This document shows, in pieces, positions 25,721 to 35,049 of a stretch of DNA of 64,000 nt; the stretch's first letter is position 1, and each line of letters opens with the position of its first letter. The DNA lies in contig NZ_JADIKF010000040.1 in assembly GCF_016904945.1 (NCBI RefSeq), forward strand, positions 744,001 through 808,000, read 5' to 3'. The notes under the pieces are model-generated. The model had not been told where the DNA came from, did no database searches, and saw only the letters and a list, made by a program, of their open reading frames with translations. Made by a program: the position numbers and the translations under genes. Source of the stretch: Dyella mobilis. GTDB lineage: Bacteria; Pseudomonadota; Gammaproteobacteria; Xanthomonadales; Rhodanobacteraceae.

Positions 25721-26781
25721 TTGCGCAGCCCTTTTGCTTCGATCACTTTGAAACCATCCTGCAGTGCCACCGTGCGTATTTGTTGAAAATGTGCGGCCAA
25801 TGTCGACTCGTAAGGAAGATGGCGATTGGCCACCAGCCACAGGCGCCCGTGCGGCAACAGCGCATCGGCCGCCTGCGCGATAAAGGCTCGGCCCAGCTCG
25901 GGCAGGTCAGCCCTGCCCTGATGGAAAGGCGGGTTGCTGACGATAGTGTCGTAACGTCGCTCGATACCCATCGTGACATCGTGCCAGTACAGCGCAAATG
26001 CCAGTTCGCGACCGCTTTCAGCCATCGCGCGCTGCACGTTGAGCCGCGCCGACTCCAGCGCACGTGCCTCCGCTTCGTAAAGATCCACCCTCTCGATGCG
26101 AGGACAACGCGCGATCATTTGCGCGGCGAGATAGCCGTAGCCAGCGCCCAAGTCAGCGACTTGCCCGTGCAAGTCATCTGGCAGGTTCGCCGCGAGCAAA
26201 GCGGAAGCCGTGTCCACCCGATCCCAGGCAAACAGCCCAGGTCGGCTGAGATATCCGGCGGCGTTCTCCCTTGGCTGATCCAGCGCCAACCAGGCCTCCA
26301 CCCGGGATCGATCAAGCGCGGCGGTTTGCGATGTTCCCCAGAATACGCGGCACTTGTGCTTGGACAGGTGACTCACTGTCCCAAGCAAGGCCTGGAGATC
26401 GGCCTGCGCGGATTTCGCACCTTCCGCGTTCGGCACGCACGCCAGCACCGCGCCACCACCCTCGGCATGCAGCGCCGCACGCGCGAACAGCGCACGTGCC
26501 TCGTCGCGCTGGCGCGGCGGCAATACCAGTACCAACTTGAAGCGCTCGCCCGGAAGGGCTTCGCCGAGCTTCAAGCCACTGCGCATCAAGGCCTCGGCAA
26601 AGGGCTTGAAGCTCTGCTCGCACAGCCATCCCGCCTGCGCCATTTCGCGCAGGCGATAGCCATCGCGCGCGCGCAGAAACAACACGCTGCCGTCGGCGGG
26701 CAGACGCAACGGACCATCCGAGATGGGAAGAAAGAGCGCATCCAGCGCGGTATCGGGCGTGGACACAGGGGCACCGACCAT
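25717..26781 (-). CDS. rsmC: 16S rRNA (guanine-N2)-methyltransferase, RsmC-like
   Basis: About 354 residues from the ATG at 26781 (an in-frame start 13 codons upstream exists). There are two related methyltransferase lobes. The N-terminal lobe is degenerate; the C-terminal lobe has the SAM motif VADLGAGYGYLAAQM and the catalytic NPPFHQG. This is the RsmC plan (m2G1207 of 16S rRNA in E. coli). It is coupled by a four-base overlap to rsuA downstream. Confidence 0.88.
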   Translation of the reverse strand: MVGAPVSTPDTALDALFLPISDGPLRLPADGSVLFLRARDGYRLREMAQAGWLCEQSFKPFAEALMRSGLKLGEALPGERFKLVLVLPPRQRDEARALFARAALHAEGGGAVLACVPNAEGAKSAQADLQALLGTVSHLSKHKCRVFWGTSQTAALDRSRVEAWLALDQPRENAAGYLSRPGLFAWDRVDTASALLAANLPDDLHGQVADLGAGYGYLAAQMIARCPRIERVDLYEAEARALESARLNVQRAMAESGRELAFALYWHDVTMGIERRYDTIVSNPPFHQGRADLPELGRAFIAQAADALLPHGRLWLVANRHLPYESTLAAHFQQIRTVALQDGFKVIEAKGLRK

Positions 26782-26884
26782 CGTCAAACACGCACATCCG
26801 GTGGAAATCGATGCACGCATTGTACCCGTGGCGCATGCCCCTCCCCAAAACGGAGAGGGGCCGGCACGAGGGCCATGCGATGAA

Positions 26885-28888
26885 TCAGGCCTTCTGGCCG
26901 AGACGGGCGATCCAGCGATACATCCAGAATGTCACCGCAGCAAAAGCAGCGCCGCCGATCCAGATCGAAGCGTTCTGGAAGCTGTCGCCCACCAGGGCCA
27001 GCGGCGCGGGCTTGCCCGAGAACACGACGATGGCCGCCACCACCACGCCGATGATGCTTTCGCCGACGATCAGTCCGGAGGCCAGCAGCACGCCAAGTTG
27101 CTTGATGGCCTCGGCCTTGGTTGTGCGTTCCGCGCGCTTGTCGAAGTACCAGCCGACGATGGCGCCCACCACGATCATCAACGTGGTGGACGTGGGCAGG
27201 TAAATACCCAGGCCCACTGCCAATGGCGGCAGGCGCGCCGATTTGGTGGTCGCGCCGAGCACCGCATCGATCACGATCAGGCCGACGCCGATGAGCCCGC
27301 CGATGGTGATCAGACTCCAATCGATGTTGTTCTGAATCACGCCCTGGGCCAGCGCCGAGATCAGGCCGGCCTGCGGCGCAGGCAGCGCGTGTGCCGGATC
27401 GGCACCCGGCGCACCGAGGAAGCCGTAGGCATGGTTGAGCAGATCCAGCACCGGCGGAATGACGATGGCGCCGGCGATCACGCCGATGACCAGCGCGACC
27501 TGCTGGCGCCACGGCGTGGCATCCACCAGTTGGCCGGTCTTGAGATCTTGCAGATTGTTGTTGGCGATAGCGGCCACGGCGAACACCACCGAAGTGATGA
27601 ATAGCGCAAACGCAACCAGCGCTTTGCCCGAATCCGCGGGCAGGTCCGACTTCACGCCCGCTACCAGCAGCAGCGCAGCGATGATCACCACCAGGATGCC
27701 GATGCCCGACAAGGGGCTGTTGGACGAACCGATCAGGCCGGCCATGTAGCCGCACACGGTCGACACCAGGAAGCTGAGGATCAACACGAAGATCACGCCG
27801 CCGATCACCAACAGTGCGGTGTGAGAGCCCAAGCCGCTGGTCATGCTGAAGTTACCCAGCAGCCAGGCAATCGGCAGCATGCAGAGCAGCACGATCAGGC
27901 CGACGATGCCGATCGGCATGTCCTGTTCGGTGCGCGGCAGCGTGGCGCCCTTGCCGGCCTTGCGCACACGCGAAGCGGCCATGGCGGAAGTGAGGCCGCT
28001 GACGACCGGCTTGACCAACTTGGCCAAGGTCCAGATCGCTGCTACGCCGATGGTTCCCGCACCGACGAAACGCACGTAGTGGCTCCAGGCGCCCTGGGCG
28101 ACGTCGGCGACATCGCCCGCGGCCGGATGCAGCAAGGTGAAATGCGGTACCGCCCAGCCCCAGCCTATGAACGCGCCAATCAGCATGGCAACGCCGACCG
28201 ACAGGCCGACGAGGTGACCGACTGCGAACAGCGCAAAGGACAGGCTGAAGTCGTAGCCGCTGGCCGCGCCGCGATCGCCGATGCGGAAATACTGCGCCAC
28301 GTCGCTGGCGAAGACCTTGGTTTCCACGACGATGTAGAACAGCGCCGAAACGACCGAACCGACGACCACCGCCATCAAGCCGCTGCTGCCGCCTTCCACC
28401 GCTGCCGACGCGGAAACGTCCTCGCCGCCTTCGCCGGAACCGACCTTCAGCACCTCGGCACACGCCACGCCTTCCGGGTACGGCAGGTCCGAATCGGTGA
28501 CCAGCGCACGGCGCAACGGGATGGTGTACATCACGCCGAGGATGCCGCCCGCGGCGCAGATCCCGAACGAGATCCAGAACGGGAAGCCGTTCCACCAGCC
28601 CACCATGATCAGGCCAGGCAGCACGAAGATGATCGATGAGAGCGTGCCCGCGGCCGAGGCCACCGTCTGCACGATGTTGTTTTCCTGCATCGTCGCGCCT
28701 TTCATCGCGCGCAGGATAGCCATCGAGATCACTGCCGCCGGAATCGACGTGGCGAAGGTCAGGCCGGCCTTCAAGCCGAAGAACACGTTGGCCGCGGTGA
28801 ACACCAGAGTGATCACGATGCCGATGATCAGGCCACGAATAGTGAGCTCGGCGCGCGGTGCGGCGCCGGATCCAGGTACTGCGTTCAC
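26885..28888 (-). CDS. OPT-family oligopeptide/metal-chelate transporter
   Basis: Large inner-membrane transporter of the OPT superfamily, 667 residues, about sixteen hydrophobic segments. The start region RAELTIRGLIIGIVITLVFTAANVFFGLKAGLTFATSIPAAVISMAIL and SDLPYPEGVACAEVLK are family signatures, as is the NSPLSGIGI-type motif SSNSPLSGIGILVV. The likely cargo is small peptides or metal-peptide complexes. The start is set at GTG 28888 because GGGGAGA lies six bases upstream; the frame is open further but without a ribosome site. Confidence 0.92.
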   Translation of the reverse strand: MNAVPGSGAAPRAELTIRGLIIGIVITLVFTAANVFFGLKAGLTFATSIPAAVISMAILRAMKGATMQENNIVQTVASAAGTLSSIIFVLPGLIMVGWWNGFPFWISFGICAAGGILGVMYTIPLRRALVTDSDLPYPEGVACAEVLKVGSGEGGEDVSASAAVEGGSSGLMAVVVGSVVSALFYIVVETKVFASDVAQYFRIGDRGAASGYDFSLSFALFAVGHLVGLSVGVAMLIGAFIGWGWAVPHFTLLHPAAGDVADVAQGAWSHYVRFVGAGTIGVAAIWTLAKLVKPVVSGLTSAMAASRVRKAGKGATLPRTEQDMPIGIVGLIVLLCMLPIAWLLGNFSMTSGLGSHTALLVIGGVIFVLILSFLVSTVCGYMAGLIGSSNSPLSGIGILVVIIAALLLVAGVKSDLPADSGKALVAFALFITSVVFAVAAIANNNLQDLKTGQLVDATPWRQQVALVIGVIAGAIVIPPVLDLLNHAYGFLGAPGADPAHALPAPQAGLISALAQGVIQNNIDWSLITIGGLIGVGLIVIDAVLGATTKSARLPPLAVGLGIYLPTSTTLMIVVGAIVGWYFDKRAERTTKAEAIKQLGVLLASGLIVGESIIGVVVAAIVVFSGKPAPLALVGDSFQNASIWIGGAAFAAVTFWMYRWIARLGQKA

Positions 28889-29004
28889 GGGCGTCTCCCC
28901 AAACTGTCCAGCTAACAAGATAGCGTGGATCGCCGGGGCGATGTTGGCCGGAGCCGTTCAAGGTACGTAGGCGCCCACCGACGGGGCGCCTCTTGACACG
29001 GGCT

Positions 29005-29541
29005 TCAGTGCTGGGTTTGCGCGCCCCTGAATTTCTGCAGATCGCCGCGCAACTGGGTGGCAATCTCCCCGGCACTGTCGGCTAGCAGCTTGGGCAGCGC
29101 CTGCGCGTAAGCCTGGTCGGCAGCGCCCTCGCCCACGGCTGCCGATACCGCTGCCTCGTAGTCGTGGCTGCTGTCGAAACCATGCGCCCAGATCCCGCAA
29201 TGCATACCGACGTCCATGGCGAGCTTGCCTGGGGCCTTTTTCTGATTGACGTGCAAGCCAGCAACCAGCGACGAGCACGTCACCACAAGGTCCTGGAAAT
29301 AGCTGGGCTGCAATTGCGCACCGAGCTGCGATTGCACCGCCGCGGCCAGATTCGGCGCCGGTTCCAGAATCAGCTTGTGGTCGAGCCCGCGCACCTCGAG
29401 CTTGTCGTCGCCGCCGGTTACCGTCAGCCACGGCGCCGTACCGGGCGTAACCAGATCGCCGACTGCGGCCGGTTCGTGTACAACCTGCCCCCCGCACGCA
29501 CCGAGCAGTGCGGCAGCCCCCAAGAGCCACAAGCGCTTCAT
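29005..29541 (-). CDS. lipoprotein of unknown function
   Basis: 178 residues. MKRLWLLGAAALLGAC is a short lipoprotein signal with acylated Cys16. The mature part has a domain with the pattern LEVRGLDHKLILEPAPNLAAAVQSQLGAQLQPSYFQDLVVTCSSLVAGLHVNQ, conserved-looking but not one I can name, and two cysteines that could pair. It ends in a helical Ala-rich tail. The ATG at 29541 follows GAAGGGG; a TTG six codons upstream is less likely. Transcribed towards the OPT gene. Confidence 0.7.
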   Translation of the reverse strand: MKRLWLLGAAALLGACGGQVVHEPAAVGDLVTPGTAPWLTVTGGDDKLEVRGLDHKLILEPAPNLAAAVQSQLGAQLQPSYFQDLVVTCSSLVAGLHVNQKKAPGKLAMDVGMHCGIWAHGFDSSHDYEAAVSAAVGEGAADQAYAQALPKLLADSAGEIATQLRGDLQKFRGAQTQH

Positions 29542-29707
29542 CTTCAATTTCCCCTTCAACGAAGATTGCGAATCTAATGCAGCGCAGCAAGCGCTTCAAC
29601 GCCTTGCTCCGCGCCACGTGACGCAGCCCGCCCCTGCCATTGGGCACAGTGGGCATGAGCGCGCGGCTTGGCTAGTCTGTTGGGTTCGTATGTCCCGAGG
29701 ATTCGTT

Positions 29708-31207
29708 GTGCGCAAGACCTTGTCATTTGCCCTGCTCGCCGCGTTGATCGCCGCCGGCACGTCCCCCGTCGTTGCCAGCCCAGGCACCACGGCAACACCC
29801 GTGCAGGAAGCGAACGCGGACGGCTTTCACCTGCCGCCCTTTCCTGCCGACGCCCACGTCAGCCAATCCGTCGAAGTCGGCGGCAAGACGCTCAAATACA
29901 CGGTCACCGTCGGCACCCTGCCGGTGCGCGACGAAAAGGGCGACGTCACCGGCCAGGTGGTGTTTACCGCCTACACCATGCCCGGCAAGGATCGCCCTGT
30001 AACTTTCGCGCTCAACGGCGGCCCTGGCGCATCCTCGGTGTATCTGAACTTCGGCGCGATCGGCCCCAAGCGCGTGAACTTCGGCCTGGACGGCGACAAT
30101 CCCTCCGACGCCGCCGTACTGCATGGCAACCCCGGCACCTGGCTCGGCTTTACCGACCTGGTCTTTATCGATCCGATCGGTACCGGTTACAGCCGCGCAC
30201 TGGTGCCCAAGGACAAAGCCACCAAGCTCTTCTACAGCACTGACAACGACATCAAGTACCTGTCGCGCATCGTCTACGACTGGCTGGTGAAAAACGGCCG
30301 CATGGAATCGCGCAAATATCTGGTGGGCGAGAGCTACGGCGGTTTCCGCGGTCCGCGCATCACCGAATACCTGCAGACACAGCTTGGCGTGGCGATGAAT
30401 GGCGTGGTGCTGCTCTCGCCCTATCTCGATGCGTCCGCGTCGGATAACGAAAACGTTTCGCCGCTGCCGTGGATGCTGACGCTTCCGTCCATCGCAGCCG
30501 CACACCTGGAACGCGAACACCAACTGACCCCCGAAGCGATGGCGCCGATCATCGACTACACGCGCGGCGACTACGCCGTCGCGTTGATGAAGGGCCGTAC
30601 CGATCCGGCCGCCACCGCAGCAATGATTCAGAAAGTGACCGAGCTGACCGGGCTGGATGCGGTCTTCGTGAAGCGTTCCGGCGGTCGACTGGAAACGCAG
30701 GCCTATCTGCGCGAGGTCTATCGCGCCGAAGGCAAACTCGGCAGCCGGTACGATTCCAATGTCACGGCGTGGGATCCCTTCCCGTATGCACCGCACCAAG
30801 TCGGCGGCGACCCCATCCTCAACGGCATCATCGCCCCGACCACCACGGCGATGGTGAACTTCGTCACGCAGACCGTGGGCTGGAAATACGACGGCCGCTA
30901 CAACGCACTGAGCTACGACGTCAACGACGCATGGCATGAAGACGACGACGCCAACAAAGGCTCGGTCGATCAATTGCGCGAAGCCGTGGCCAACGACCCG
31001 AATCTGCGCGTGCTGATTGCCCACGGTTGGGACGACCTGTCCTGCCCGTTCATGGCGTCTGTACTGATCGTCGACCAGATGCCGGCCATGGGCGACCCCA
31101 CGCGCGTGCAAGTGAAGGAATATCCCGGCGGGCACATGTTCTACTCGCGCCCGGACAGCCAGGCTGCGCTGCTGCAAGACGTCAAAACGCTTTACGGCGT
31201 CCGCTGA
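29708..31207 (+). CDS. secreted serine carboxypeptidase, peptidase family S10
   Basis: 499 residues with a signal peptide (cut after VVAS, about residue 24). Alpha/beta-hydrolase serine carboxypeptidase: oxyanion region FALNGGPGASSVYLNFGAIGP, nucleophile in GESYGG (Ser209), Asp in AHGWDDLSCPF, His in PGGHMFYSR. It would remove C-terminal residues from peptides outside the inner membrane, feeding peptide uptake (compare the OPT transporter nearby; inference). GTG at 29708 is preferred because GAGG lies seven bases upstream; ATG at 29690 is an alternative. Its end overlaps the convergent gene at 31192 by 16 bases. Confidence 0.9.
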   Translation: MRKTLSFALLAALIAAGTSPVVASPGTTATPVQEANADGFHLPPFPADAHVSQSVEVGGKTLKYTVTVGTLPVRDEKGDVTGQVVFTAYTMPGKDRPVTFALNGGPGASSVYLNFGAIGPKRVNFGLDGDNPSDAAVLHGNPGTWLGFTDLVFIDPIGTGYSRALVPKDKATKLFYSTDNDIKYLSRIVYDWLVKNGRMESRKYLVGESYGGFRGPRITEYLQTQLGVAMNGVVLLSPYLDASASDNENVSPLPWMLTLPSIAAAHLEREHQLTPEAMAPIIDYTRGDYAVALMKGRTDPAATAAMIQKVTELTGLDAVFVKRSGGRLETQAYLREVYRAEGKLGSRYDSNVTAWDPFPYAPHQVGGDPILNGIIAPTTTAMVNFVTQTVGWKYDGRYNALSYDVNDAWHEDDDANKGSVDQLREAVANDPNLRVLIAHGWDDLSCPFMASVLIVDQMPAMGDPTRVQVKEYPGGHMFYSRPDSQAALLQDVKTLYGVR

Positions 31208-31437
31208 TCCGATGAGCCCGGTGTCGGCAAGAGCGACACCGGGTCAACGTCCGGGTGGCGCTCACGCCAGGCCGCCAGCCGTTCGCGGTAGTGCTGCCGG
31301 GCCTCTTCGTAATAATCGAAGATGCATGGATCGCAGCCGTTGCCGCAGCAATCACCCGGATCGGGTTCGACCGGCGGCGTTGGCGGCGGGTCGTCGCGCA
31401 GCAGCTTGTCGCGGAAAAGAGATGAGTCGTCGTTCAT
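31192..31437 (-). CDS. oxidoreductase-like domain small protein (PF09791-like)
   Basis: 81 residues. The core GDCCGNGCDPCIFDYYEE with four cysteines (CC-x3-C-x2-C) is the signature of the oxidoreductase-like family, usually found at protein N-termini in eukaryotes and as small proteins in proteobacteria. Metal or iron-sulfur binding is likely but unproven. No signal peptide. The 3' end overlaps the S10 peptidase gene tail to tail. The ATG at 31437 begins just before the acidic/Pro-rich lead; a start 16 codons upstream is possible. Confidence 0.82.
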   Translation of the reverse strand: MNDDSSLFRDKLLRDDPPPTPPVEPDPGDCCGNGCDPCIFDYYEEARQHYRERLAAWRERHPDVDPVSLLPTPGSSDQRTP

Positions 31438-31576
31438 GGGCAAAGGGAACCTGATACCACCAGCATGGTAGCTCGGCATCGGCATTCAAGCCCACTACGC
31501 AGCGGCGCAATGAAGCGCCGCAATATTCCGCGAAGGAACGCGCTGGTTACTACCTTCATCACTGGGAGCACGCACG

Positions 31577-32719
31577 ATGCGTAAATGTTTTCTCCGATCG
31601 CCCAGGCAGCTGATCGCCGGCCTGCTGTTGCCGGCGACGTTGCTTGCCGCCAGCCTTGCCGTTGCCCAGCCTGCATCGTCGCCTTATCGCATCGTCGGCT
31701 ACGCCACCGGTTGGAATCCGCAGCAGACCAAGGATGTCGGCAAGATCGACACCTTGATCTTTGCTTTTGCGCACCCGAAAGACGGCAAAGTCGTCATCGC
31801 ACCCGGCGACGTGAAACATCTTCAGGATCTGCTCGCGCTCAAGGCGATCAATCCGAAACTCAAGGTTGAGATATCCGTCGGCGGCTGGAGCGTGGGCGGC
31901 TTCTCCGAGGCCGCCAGCACCGAAGCCGGGCGCAAGCTGTTCGCCGATAGCGCCGCGCAGCTCGTGGCAGCCCAGCACGCGGACGGCCTCGATGTGGATT
32001 GGGAATATCCGGGCCACCACGAGTCCGGCATTAAATCCAGTCCGCAGGACAGAACCAACTACACGTTGCTGCTCAAAGCGATCCGCACCAGCCTCGATAG
32101 CACCGGGGCGGCAAACGGGCGCAGCGGCGCCAACCATTACACGCTCAGCGTAGCCATTGCCGACGGCCCCTTTGTGGACGATATCGACATCGGCGCCATC
32201 AATCCGTACCTGGATTGGTTCAATCTGATGACTTACGACTTCGTCAATGCGATGACGCCGACCACCGGCCATCACACCGGCCTGCATCCTTCGGCCTTGA
32301 TCAAGGGCGACGGACGCACCACCGATCGCGCCGTGCGGCAGTTCCTTGCCGCGGGCGTTCCGCCAGAAAAACTGTTTATCGGCGCGGCCCTTTACGGTCG
32401 CGAATTTGCCGACGTAAACCCCGATCACAACGGCTTGTATCAAACCTTCGGTCATTACCAGGGCGGGCACAATTGGCCGGAACTGAAGCAGGACTACATA
32501 AACAAGCAAGGCTTCGTGCGCTATTGGGACGCCGACGCGCAGGCGCCCTGGCTATGGAACGCGAAGACGCGCCACTTCATCAGCTACGACGACCCGCAGT
32601 CGATTGCCGCAAAAATGGCGTTTATCAAGTCGCAGCACCTGGGCGGCATCATGTATTGGGAACAGACCGCCGATCCCACCGACGAATTGCTCGACGATAT
32701 GTGGAAGGGCCTTCACTAA
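31577..32719 (+). CDS. secreted glycoside hydrolase family 18 chitinase
   Basis: 380 residues with a signal peptide (cut after AVAQ, about residue 31). A single GH18 TIM barrel: the SxGG motif appears as ISVGGWSVGG, and the catalytic DxxDxDxE as DGLDVDWEYP with acid/base Glu143. The FNLMTYDF and final GGIMYWE strands are also typical. No binding module is present. Unlike the tandem pair at 43-46 kb it belongs to the classical ChiA-like branch and is not their close paralog. It hydrolyses chitin or chito-oligosaccharides outside the cell or in the periplasm. Confidence 0.93.
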   Translation: MRKCFLRSPRQLIAGLLLPATLLAASLAVAQPASSPYRIVGYATGWNPQQTKDVGKIDTLIFAFAHPKDGKVVIAPGDVKHLQDLLALKAINPKLKVEISVGGWSVGGFSEAASTEAGRKLFADSAAQLVAAQHADGLDVDWEYPGHHESGIKSSPQDRTNYTLLLKAIRTSLDSTGAANGRSGANHYTLSVAIADGPFVDDIDIGAINPYLDWFNLMTYDFVNAMTPTTGHHTGLHPSALIKGDGRTTDRAVRQFLAAGVPPEKLFIGAALYGREFADVNPDHNGLYQTFGHYQGGHNWPELKQDYINKQGFVRYWDADAQAPWLWNAKTRHFISYDDPQSIAAKMAFIKSQHLGGIMYWEQTADPTDELLDDMWKGLH

Positions 32720-32724
32720 GCTCG

Positions 32725-32753
32725 CCCTCCCTCGGCCCCCGGCCGAGGGAGGG
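32725..32753. terminator. long hairpin between convergent genes
   Basis: A perfect 13-bp stem CCCTCCCTCGGCC/GGCCGAGGGAGGG with a three-base loop, just after the chitinase stop and before the end of the convergent methyltransferase gene. No T-tract, so it is only terminator-like or protects the mRNA 3' end. Confidence 0.45.
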
Positions 32754-32766
32754 ACACCAGCACGCG

Positions 32767-33549
32767 TCAATTCGGCTTGCGGAAGCGATAGACGAACTGA
32801 TCGGTATGACCGCGTATGGATGAATCGAACACCTTGTTCGTATGCGGATCATCAGGGTTGTGCAATACGCTGCTTTCACCGGCGAACACGAACCCCACCG
32901 ACTCCACCTGCTTTTTCACGATGGCCGGATCGATGCGGTGCAAGGTGTCCGTATCGGCCATGCCCGACCCGGCTGGCGCTACGTGATCGATTACCACGAA
33001 CAAGCCGCCAGGCTTGAGCGCCGCATATACCTGTTTGTCAAACGCCACCGGGTCGACCTTGCCCATGAAAGCGTCCGGATAGTCGTGATAATTCTGCGAC
33101 GTGAAGACCAGGTCCACCGGTTCGGGCACGCTCAATTGCGCCGCCGGCTGCTTCAGTACCGACACATTGGCGTAATGCGGATCGGCGGCCAACTTGTCGG
33201 AGCCTGTCACGTCATCCGCATCCTCCTTCGCGTACTCGTTGGGCCACAGCGCATAGACGTGCCCCTTGGTTCCGACGATCGCACTGAACACCCGCGTGAA
33301 ATAGCCGCTGCCGGGAATCAGTTCCAGCACTTTTTGGCCAGGTTTCACTTCGCTGAAAACCATGACATCGGTGATCTTGCGGCGCGCATCGTTGTTCGCA
33401 TCCTGGCCGCGTGCCGGATCGGCGACGGCTGCGCGGACATAGGGCGGTACGTGTTGCATGGCGTGGACGTGACTCACTTGCGCGGCCTGCGCCAGAGCCA
33501 CCCCGGGCAGGCCTAGCGCCGCAAGCAAAACGACAGATAGCGAACGCAT
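32767..33549 (-). CDS. methyltransferase-like protein with a signal peptide
   Basis: 260 residues. The class I SAM-dependent fold is indicated by KVLELIPGSGYFTRVFSAIVG (motif I), DLVFTSQNYHDY and LKPGGLFVVIDHVAPAGSG. The N-terminus MRSLSVVLLAALGLPGVALAQA is a clear signal peptide, so the protein is exported, which is odd for an enzyme that needs cytoplasmic SAM. Family relatives with the same layout occur in xanthomonads; the activity is unknown. ATG 33549 follows AAGGAGAT. Confidence 0.85.
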   Translation of the reverse strand: MRSLSVVLLAALGLPGVALAQAAQVSHVHAMQHVPPYVRAAVADPARGQDANNDARRKITDVMVFSEVKPGQKVLELIPGSGYFTRVFSAIVGTKGHVYALWPNEYAKEDADDVTGSDKLAADPHYANVSVLKQPAAQLSVPEPVDLVFTSQNYHDYPDAFMGKVDPVAFDKQVYAALKPGGLFVVIDHVAPAGSGMADTDTLHRIDPAIVKKQVESVGFVFAGESSVLHNPDDPHTNKVFDSSIRGHTDQFVYRFRKPN

Positions 33550-33649
33550 GAGGATCTCCTTCTTCGATTGAGGGTTGAGCCATCGCGGCGATTGTGCGCC
33601 CGCCGTTCTACGACGCCTACCTGACCTTTGGGCCATATCAAGCCCCACA

Positions 33650-34273
33650 TCAGACCGATAGCGGCCAATCGCCCAGCATTTGGTAGCTTCCCCTGCCTAC
33701 CACGTTGTGAATCAGCACGAAGTTCCTGATCTGCCAGGCAATCGGCGCGATCGCCACGGGATCGGGCAGCAGTTGGCGGGCATAGGCCAGCGTCACGTGT
33801 GGCGTGAAAGACCGCTCCAAGGGCCAGTGCAGGCCGGTTTCCTTCAGCGCAGCATTCACGTCTCGCCACAGTGCCGATAGCGGTTCGGGCACCACGTTGC
33901 TGCGCAAGACGCAAGGCGGCTCGCGCCCGCGAAAACTGGCGGCATGGTCCAGCGTCCAATCGAATGGCAAAGCGCGCACGCGCTGCGCGGCGCGCTTGGC
34001 GACCTCCACGACGTCTTCAGGCAGTTGCGGAAAATCGCCAAGAAAATTCAGCGTCGCGTGAAAGCGCTCGGGCTTCAGCCACCGCGCACCCAATTCAGGA
34101 TGCTGCTCGTACAGCCACGTTGCAACACGCTGGATGTCGCTACGCACTGCATCGTCCGGCACCAATGCAAAGAACAGGCGATGCGTCTGCGCACGCGCAG
34201 GCGGCTGGCCGAAAAGGCCATGCTGCAAGGAAGGCTCCGGTGCAGGCGCAGGCATCGCCGAAGCATACTCCAT
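33650..34273 (-). CDS. thpR: RNA 2',3'-cyclic phosphodiesterase (ThpR/LigT)
   Basis: 207 residues. 2H-phosphoesterase with two HxTx motifs: HATL in ERFHATLNFLGDF and HVTL in SFTPHVTLAYAR. LFFALVPDDAVR marks the family start after a Pro/Ala-rich lead of about 30 residues. It opens 2',3'-cyclic phosphates on RNA; originally described as tRNA 2'-5' ligase. The ATG at 34273 is used; ATG 34255 is equally possible. Lies downstream of the DinB gene on the same strand. Confidence 0.9.
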   Translation of the reverse strand: MEYASAMPAPAPEPSLQHGLFGQPPARAQTHRLFFALVPDDAVRSDIQRVATWLYEQHPELGARWLKPERFHATLNFLGDFPQLPEDVVEVAKRAAQRVRALPFDWTLDHAASFRGREPPCVLRSNVVPEPLSALWRDVNAALKETGLHWPLERSFTPHVTLAYARQLLPDPVAIAPIAWQIRNFVLIHNVVGRGSYQMLGDWPLSV

Positions 34274-34303
34274 CGATCACGCCCAGCATCCGGCCGAACG
34301 CGC

Positions 34304-34804
34304 TCAGGACGTTTCGCGCAGGAAAACCGGCAGGTCGGTGGTGGGTACGTTGGCCGACAAGCCATACATCATCATTGCCACGTGGCCACGGTGATAGGTC
34401 GCGTGGTTTACCACGTGCAGCAGCACGTCGCCCCGGCGCATTACGCCCTCGCCGCCGCCGATAAAGGTGAAGCGAACCTCTTCGTCGCAGGCTCGCGAAT
34501 CCAGTGCCCCGGCAAAACGGATATACCACTCGTCGATCTCAACCTGTTGCGCGCGAAGCACATCGAACCCGGGACACTCCTCGGGATTGCGTGACGTGAA
34601 ACCGTGCGGTACGCCCTCCAGGTGGGCCCGCCACACCTGATCCATGGCATTGACGTGGTGAAGGGTGCGCAACAGGTTCCCGAACACGATCGGCTGCGGG
34701 TGGTTCAATGCCTGCTCCGGCAATTCCGACAAGGACTGATAAAGCAGCCGGTCGGCCCACGCCCGGTAGCGCATCAGCATCTGCAAATGTTGAAGCGACG
34801 ACAT
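34304..34804 (-). CDS. DinB family protein (putative metal-dependent hydrolase/transferase)
   Basis: 166-residue four-helix-bundle protein of the DinB/YfiT superfamily. Metal ligands are visible in LRTLHHVNAMDQVW (first His) and HVVNHATYHRGHV (the HxxxH pair). MLMRYRAWADRLLYQSL at the start is typical. These proteins often act as bacillithiol- or thiol-dependent transferases, but no activity is known in gammaproteobacteria. It ends 30 bases before thpR and may be co-transcribed. Confidence 0.85.
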   Translation of the reverse strand: MSSLQHLQMLMRYRAWADRLLYQSLSELPEQALNHPQPIVFGNLLRTLHHVNAMDQVWRAHLEGVPHGFTSRNPEECPGFDVLRAQQVEIDEWYIRFAGALDSRACDEEVRFTFIGGGEGVMRRGDVLLHVVNHATYHRGHVAMMMYGLSANVPTTDLPVFLRETS

Positions 34805-35049
34805 GCGGCAGGCCCACGAAAAGGAGTGCCCCATGGTACCCGCAACCCCGGATGACGCCACGCGCGTACTCGTTTATCTGCTATTGGGATTGCTCCAAAA
34901 CCAAGCCGCACAACGCCTTGCGTGGAAGATGCCAACGCCGGACTGACCTTGCCGCTGAACGCCAATGAACTTGCGCGAATTTTCACGTGCACAATCGAGC
35001 GATTTCCCGCGTTTTCCGCTGTACGGTGCAGCCCGAGGAGGAAAACACC

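Noticed and set aside
26830..26870. Inverted repeat CCCCTC...GAGGGG after the OPT gene
   Set aside because: Common GC-rich intergenic hairpin type without T-tract; no specific function can be argued.
27852..29075. Long minus-strand frame (407 codons) overlapping the OPT transporter gene
   Set aside because: Arg/Gly-rich shadow frame of a GC-rich gene; the OPT frame has clear family motifs and a ribosome site.
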